Assembly (NCBI GenBank): GCA_900545075.1
Contig: UQXT01000037.1
Coordinates: 1 to 19,550 of the forward strand
Length of the DNA: 19,550 nt
Origin: an uncultured Collinsella sp.
Lineage (GTDB): Bacteria > Actinomycetota > Coriobacteriia > Coriobacteriales > Coriobacteriaceae
Reading direction: 5' to 3'
Shown here: piece by piece, positions 16,411-19,550 of the stretch
How the letters are laid out: every line of letters starts with the position of its first letter
Position numbering within the stretch: the stretch's first letter is position 1
Program-made: the position numbers and the translations under genes
The notes under the pieces: generated by a model
Database searches by the model: none
The model's input: the letters and a program-made list of their open reading frames with translations, nothing else
Told to the model about the DNA's origin: nothing

Positions 16411-17107
16411 CGAGCAGATGGCTGCTGCCGAGGGCCTGGACTTTGTGCCCTATACCCGTCCGACCGGTACCGATACGGCTGAGCCGCTCAAGATCGGCGT
16501 GCTCATCAGCGGCTCCGGCACCAATCTGCAGGCGCTGATCGACCTAATCGCCGCCGGCAAGCTCAATGCTTCGATTGAGCTTGTGGTGTCGAGCCGTCCT
16601 TCGGCCAAGGGCCTGCAACGTGCCGAGCGTGCAGGCATCCAGACGCTTACGCTGTCCAAGGATGTCTATGCCGATCCCATCGCCGCCGACGAGATCATCG
16701 CGCACGAGCTGCTCGAGCGCGGCTGCGAATATGTGGTCATGGCCGGCTACATGCGCATGGTGCACACGCCTCTGCTAGCGGCGTTTCCCAACCGCGTGGT
16801 CAACTTGCATCCGGCGCTGCTGCCGAGCTTTACCGGCGCGCATGCGATCGACGATGCCTTTGCGCGCGGCGTCAAGGTAACCGGTGTGACCGTGCATTTT
16901 GCCAACGAGATCTACGACAACGGCCCCATCATCGCCCAGCGCGCGCTGGCCGTTGAGGAAGGCTGGGACGTCGATACGCTCGAGGAGCACATCCATGCGA
17001 TTGAGCACGTGCTGTATCCCGAGGTCGTCCAGATGCTCGCCGACGGCCGCGTCCACGTGCTGGAGAGCGGCAAGGTGGCAATTGATGCGCCGCGTCATTG
17101 TGCGTAA
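16400..17107 (+). CDS. purN: Phosphoribosylglycinamide formyltransferase (PurN)
   Basis: PurN transfers a formyl group from 10-formyltetrahydrofolate to GAR. The 235 residues contain KIGVLISGSGTNLQALID (start of the Rossmann-like fold), the folate/GAR loop MAGYMRMVHTPLL, and the catalytic set N135 and H137 (VVNLHPALLPSF) and D173 (EIYDNGPII), all in place. A ~30-residue extension precedes the fold (MSANEQMAAAEGLDFVPYTR onward), longer than usual; the ATG overlapping purM is the only start with a context that fits coupling. The gene ends the purine block and is followed by a strong hairpin terminator. Confidence 0.96.
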   Translation: MSANEQMAAAEGLDFVPYTRPTGTDTAEPLKIGVLISGSGTNLQALIDLIAAGKLNASIELVVSSRPSAKGLQRAERAGIQTLTLSKDVYADPIAADEIIAHELLERGCEYVVMAGYMRMVHTPLLAAFPNRVVNLHPALLPSFTGAHAIDDAFARGVKVTGVTVHFANEIYDNGPIIAQRALAVEEGWDVDTLEEHIHAIEHVLYPEVVQMLADGRVHVLESGKVAIDAPRHCA

Positions 17108-17146
17108 AAGGATTCGCTTGGTTTTCCTTACAACGTAAACTATCAA

Positions 17147-17194
17147 AAAGGCTGATTGGGGCATATGGAATCACCTGTGCTCCAATCAGCCTTT
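17147..17194. terminator. Strong bidirectional terminator after purN
   Basis: AAAGGCTGATTGG (17147-17159) pairs perfectly with CCAATCAGCCTTT (17182-17194). The stem continues inward with two G-T wobbles (GGGCATA with TGTGCTC) to about 21 bp and a 10-nt loop. A-rich and T-rich flanks on either side (CAAAAAGG, CCTTTATT) suit termination in both directions. Confidence 0.85.
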
Positions 17195-17260
17195 ATTACT
17201 TCTTCGATTTCGGATCCTGGATAACGTGACGGGTGTCATTTCCATCCTAAGAAATCCGAT

Positions 17261-17293
17261 AGGGCCTCGTCCGCGTGTGGGTGGGCCCTTTTA
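17261..17293 (+). terminator. Terminator-like hairpin upstream of the toxin-antitoxin promoter
   Basis: AGGGCC (17261-17266) pairs with GGCCCT (17284-17289), followed by TTTTA. It lies between the purN terminator and the antitoxin -10 box, so it would insulate the toxin-antitoxin pair from read-through. The stem is only 6 bp with a 17-nt loop. Confidence 0.4.
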
Positions 17294-17329
17294 CGTGGCC
17301 TTTTAGGTCTGCTATACTGCTAGCAAGTA
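17290..17329 (+). promoter_or_regulatory. Toxin-antitoxin promoter with overlapping operator
   Basis: TTTACG (17290-17295), a 17-nt spacer and TATACT (17313-17318) form a fair promoter. The inverted repeat TGCTA (17310-17314) / TAGCA (17321-17325) and the inner palindrome GCTAGC (17319-17324) overlap the -10 box, as expected for self-repression by a ribbon-helix-helix antitoxin. GAGAGGAG precedes the ATG at 17343. Confidence 0.6.
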
Positions 17330-17342
17330 GAGAGGAGCCGCT

Positions 17343-17687
17343 ATGGGTACAGCAACGGTGCAGCTCAACACGCGAATCGACCCTATGCTCAAAGCTGGTG
17401 GCGATGCAGTCCTAACTCGCAATGGATTGGGGCCGAGCGATGCCATTCGTGCGCTTTGGGCTTATCTCGTCGAGCATCAAACGTTGCCGGGATTTATGGT
17501 GGCGGATAAGCGCGAGGCGCCCCGTGCGGAGAGTCTAGCCGAGCAGGGGTGTGGCCTAGCTTTTTCTTCGTTGGGGCTCAGTGCTTCGGATTTTGCGCCA
17601 GCTGGATCATCTGCGGTAGACTGGGATGCCGTACGAGATGATATGTATGACGCGATGATTGCTGACATTGAGGCGAATTGCCGATGA
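17343..17687 (+). CDS. RelB/DinJ-type ribbon-helix-helix antitoxin
   Basis: A 114-residue protein. The first ~50 residues have the RelB/DinJ form: strand TATVQLNTRIDP, a helix LKAGGDAVLTRNGLGPSDAI, and the second helix RALWAYLVEHQTLPGF. This part should dimerise and bind the dyad over its own promoter. The Pro/Ala/Ser-rich middle and the acidic end (DWDAVRDDMYDAMIADIEAN) would contact the toxin. The stop overlaps the start of the PIN gene as ATGA. RelB/DinJ antitoxins usually partner RelE- or YafQ-type toxins, so the PIN partner here is a mixed pairing. Family call is good; neutralisation of the PIN protein is inferred from position. Confidence 0.8.
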   Translation: MGTATVQLNTRIDPMLKAGGDAVLTRNGLGPSDAIRALWAYLVEHQTLPGFMVADKREAPRAESLAEQGCGLAFSSLGLSASDFAPAGSSAVDWDAVRDDMYDAMIADIEANCR

Positions 17688-18151
17688 TTGAGGCAAAGCA
17701 TCTCTTGGTAGATACGAACGTTTGGCTCGATTATTACCTGCAAGAGGGGGCGTTCGACGAAGCGAAGAGATTGGTTGAACTGGCCGAGGCAGGAAAGATC
17801 GACCTTCTGTATGCGCCAACGACGGCAAAGGACGTGTTCTATATTTTGCCTCGGCGACTAGCCCGGCGGAATGTGAATGGGATTAACGTGTCGTTTGCCT
17901 CGGCGTCGTGGGCCTGCATTGAGCACATGATGCAGGTGGCAACCGCCTCTCCGCTTTCGTTGGCGGAGTGCGAGATGGCGCGCATGCTTGGCAAACACAT
18001 GCCAGATCTTGAAGACAACCTCATTATCGCTTCGGGCGAGACGGCAGATGTTGACTACGTGGTCACGAGTGACCGGCGCATGCTGGAGGCGATGCCCGAA
18101 GTTTGCCTGACGCCTGCCCGCGCACTCGATATGATTGGAATCCTCGACTAA
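17684..18151 (+). CDS. PIN-domain toxin (VapC-like RNase)
   Basis: PIN toxins cut RNA using acidic residues that hold a divalent metal. The 155 residues begin with LLVDTNVWLDYYL (D10, the first metal ligand), then a helix and DLLYAPTTAKDVFYIL. The C-terminal pair lies in MPDLEDNLIIASG (D111) and DYVVTSDRRML (D130). The usual acidic second site after ~45 residues is probably the D of AKDVFYIL. Length is a little above the common 130-145. The ATG at 17684 overlaps the antitoxin stop by 4 nt; a TTG two codons upstream is not needed. No frame damage is seen. Confidence 0.85.
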   Translation: MIEAKHLLVDTNVWLDYYLQEGAFDEAKRLVELAEAGKIDLLYAPTTAKDVFYILPRRLARRNVNGINVSFASASWACIEHMMQVATASPLSLAECEMARMLGKHMPDLEDNLIIASGETADVDYVVTSDRRMLEAMPEVCLTPARALDMIGILD

Positions 18152-18216
18152 CCTTGCCTGCCTCGTTTCGTTATCATATGGGGCATTGTGAACCTCATGC
18201 AACTTTGGAGGACAGT

Positions 18217-18684
18217 ATGGCGGATAACGCCGAGATGCTATTCTCGCCTGAGCTGGTGTTTTTTGATTGGGAGTGCGCGACGCCGGATGAGGTGTTTGCG
18301 CGGCTCGAGGGCGAGCTTGCACCGCGTGGCTACATTTCGTCCGGTTGGCTTGACGCCGTTCGCGCACGCGAGGACGCCTATCCCACGGGTCTTGCCATGC
18401 CAGCGGCCAACATCGCTATCCCACACACCGACCCGGGGTTTGTGGCTAAGCCCTATATCGCGGTGGTAAAAGCTGCTGCGCCCGTGACATTCAATGCTAT
18501 GGCGGGCATGGGCGCTCCCGTGCCGGCACAGATCATCATCAATCTGGGCATTGCCGAGCCGGGCGGCCAGGTCGAGGCCCTGCAAGCGCTCATGAATATC
18601 TTTATGGACGCCGACGCCGCAGCTGACGTGCTCGGCCAGACCACGTGCCAAGGCATGGTCGATGCCATCCGCCGTCACTTTTAG
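18217..18684 (+). CDS. PTS sugar transporter subunit IIA (galactitol/fructose type)
   Basis: EIIA passes phosphate from HPr to EIIB of a sugar phosphotransferase system. The 155 residues match the PTS_EIIA_2 fold: PTGLAMPAANIAIPHTDPGF with the phosphorylated histidine H70, then KPYIAVVKAAAPVTFNAM and the family's final helices (QVEALQALMNIFMDADAA). The spacing fits GatA-like proteins. The ATG at 18217 has GGAGGA 4 nt upstream; a longer reading from 18103 would overlap the PIN gene and lacks support. No EIIB or EIIC gene is adjacent, so it either serves a system elsewhere or works as a regulator. Substrate cannot be assigned. Confidence 0.85.
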   Translation: MADNAEMLFSPELVFFDWECATPDEVFARLEGELAPRGYISSGWLDAVRAREDAYPTGLAMPAANIAIPHTDPGFVAKPYIAVVKAAAPVTFNAMAGMGAPVPAQIIINLGIAEPGGQVEALQALMNIFMDADAAADVLGQTTCQGMVDAIRRHF

Positions 18685-18685
18685 G

Positions 18686-18819
18686 GCCGGCACTTGGGGC
18701 TATCCCTAACTGCCGGCAGAAAAGGAATGTCCCTAATTGCCAACAGCCAGAACAGCCCCCTTTGCACCAAAATGGTGCAGATTAACCTGTCCCCCATACA
18801 CCAGGTGTGTCGCGGGGGC
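18686..18819. repeat. Repeat- and hairpin-rich intergenic region
   Basis: GCCGGCA (18686-18692) pairs with TGCCGGC (18711-18717). A 17-nt direct repeat, TCCCTAACTGCCGGCAG (18703-18719) and TCCCTAATTGCCAACAG (18730-18746), agrees at 14 of 17. TGCACCA/TGGTGCA (18763-18779) forms a 7-bp hairpin. CCCCC with ACACC and GGTGT with GGGGG (about 18791-18819) forms another. TTGTGACACAA (18826-18836) is a further dyad near the next gene. The first hairpin may end the EIIA transcript, though it has no T-tract. Confidence 0.55.
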
Positions 18820-18870
18820 CGCGTTGTGACACAATGGCGTTTGTTCAATTCGTGATGCGAAAGGCCAACT

Positions 18871-19550
18871 ATGGCAAACAAGAAAAAGAACTCCGAGGCC
18901 GCGCCGACGCCCGAGCAGCAGGCCCGCGCTGTCTCCAGCTCTCGTAAGAAGCAGCGCAAGACGTACGTGTCTAAGACCGTCAAGATCGTCTTGGTGGTTA
19001 TCGGCGTGCTGGCAATGCTGCTTTCCGTCTCGGCCATGGCGTGCTCCGGTCTCATGTCGCAGACCGAAAGCACCAGCTCGGGTTACAAGCTTACCGGCGG
19101 TGTCGCCGCTACCATCAACGGCACCAATCTCACCGAGGACACCGTGACCAAGCAAATCATGAGCATGCGCACGTCCTACGGCTACACCAAGGACAAGGAC
19201 TGGGCGCAGTATCTGGTCGACAACGACCTCACGCCCAAAAAGTACCGCAAGCAGCTCATCGACTCCTACACGCAGCAGATTCTGCTTCAGCAGGCACAGA
19301 AGGAGAACGGCGTGACGGTGTCGGACGAGGAAGTCGAGAAGGCATGGAAGGACGCGTGCAAGAGCGCGGGCGGTGCCAAGACCTTTAAGAAGACCCTTAA
19401 GACCTACGGCTATACCGAGGACACCTACAAGGATTCGCTCAAGGAGAGCCTGGCGCAGCAGAAACTCAAGGATGCCGTGGCGCCCACCAGCAAGCCCAAG
19501 GACAGCGAGATCGTCGATTACATCAACGAGAACCTGTCTAACTACAACGA
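18871..19550 (+). CDS. Membrane-anchored SurA/PrsA-like foldase, N-terminal part (3' end outside window)
   Basis: The frame is open from ATG 18871 to the last base, giving 226 residues. A basic, Lys/Ser-rich cytoplasmic start (ANKKKNSEAAPTPEQQ) leads to a hydrophobic segment at about 37-60 (VKIVLVVIGVLAMLLSVSAM). The cysteine in AMACSG is not in a standard lipobox, so a membrane anchor is more likely than a lipoprotein. The outside part resembles the SurA_N chaperone domain: VAATINGTNLTEDTVTKQIM, LIDSYTQQILLQQAQKENGV and TVSDEEVEKAW, then YTEDTYKDSLKESLAQQKL. A parvulin-type prolyl isomerase domain may follow beyond the window. GAAAGG lies 6 nt before the ATG. Role: folding of exported proteins, which would suit a cell exporting large surface enzymes. 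Confidence 0.8.
   Translation, partial: MANKKKNSEAAPTPEQQARAVSSSRKKQRKTYVSKTVKIVLVVIGVLAMLLSVSAMACSGLMSQTESTSSGYKLTGGVAATINGTNLTEDTVTKQIMSMRTSYGYTKDKDWAQYLVDNDLTPKKYRKQLIDSYTQQILLQQAQKENGVTVSDEEVEKAWKDACKSAGGAKTFKKTLKTYGYTEDTYKDSLKESLAQQKLKDAVAPTSKPKDSEIVDYINENLSNYN

Overview
The window looks like a chromosomal segment of a high-GC, Gram-positive gut actinobacterium, most likely Collinsella or a close relative in the Coriobacteriia. This rests on GC-rich third codon positions, a sortase-anchored multidomain GH31 surface enzyme, a class B-type sortase, a CmpB-type membrane protein, and short palindromic intergenic repeats. The genus is inferred from gene content and style, not from a marker gene.

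Layout, left to right. Positions 1-1758 are the C-terminal half of carB (carbamoyl-phosphate synthase large subunit). Positions 1759-2575 are an AT-richer, signal-dense intergenic region. It holds a long palindrome, a terminator, an array of dyad sites spaced 57/24/57 bp, GGTAT/ATACC half-sites and a structured leader. Positions 2576-9028 encode a 2150-residue secreted, wall-anchored GH31 enzyme with FN3, F5/8C (CBM32-like), dockerin-like, cohesin-like, Ig-like and FIVAR domains and an IPNTG sorting signal. A second, identical 37-nt terminator follows it. Next come a Phd/YefM antitoxin with a truncated RelE/ParE-like toxin, and a second long palindrome whose 16-nt loop is the exact reverse complement of the first one's.

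Positions 9839-11855 hold purE, a class B-like sortase and a small MoaE-like protein. A convergent minus-strand CmpB-family membrane protein (11965-13194) follows. Divergent from it is the purine block purF-purM-purN (13480-17107), ended by a strong bidirectional terminator. After that come a RelB/DinJ-type antitoxin paired with a PIN-domain toxin (17343-18151), a lone PTS EIIA of the galactitol/fructose type (18217-18684), a repeat-rich gap, and the start of a membrane-anchored SurA/PrsA-like foldase (18871 to the window end).

How the genes fit together. carB, purE, purF, purM and purN are nucleotide-biosynthesis housekeeping genes; PurE, PurF, PurM and PurN act at different steps of the route to IMP. 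The GH31 protein, the sortase and the foldase are all cell-envelope genes: a large exported glycan-active enzyme, an enzyme class that links proteins to the wall, and a helper for folding exported proteins. Whether this sortase handles this substrate cannot be decided from sequence. The two toxin-antitoxin loci and the repeats mark the accessory parts. The most unusual material is the non-coding DNA around the GH31 gene, which is bracketed by matching repeats on both sides.
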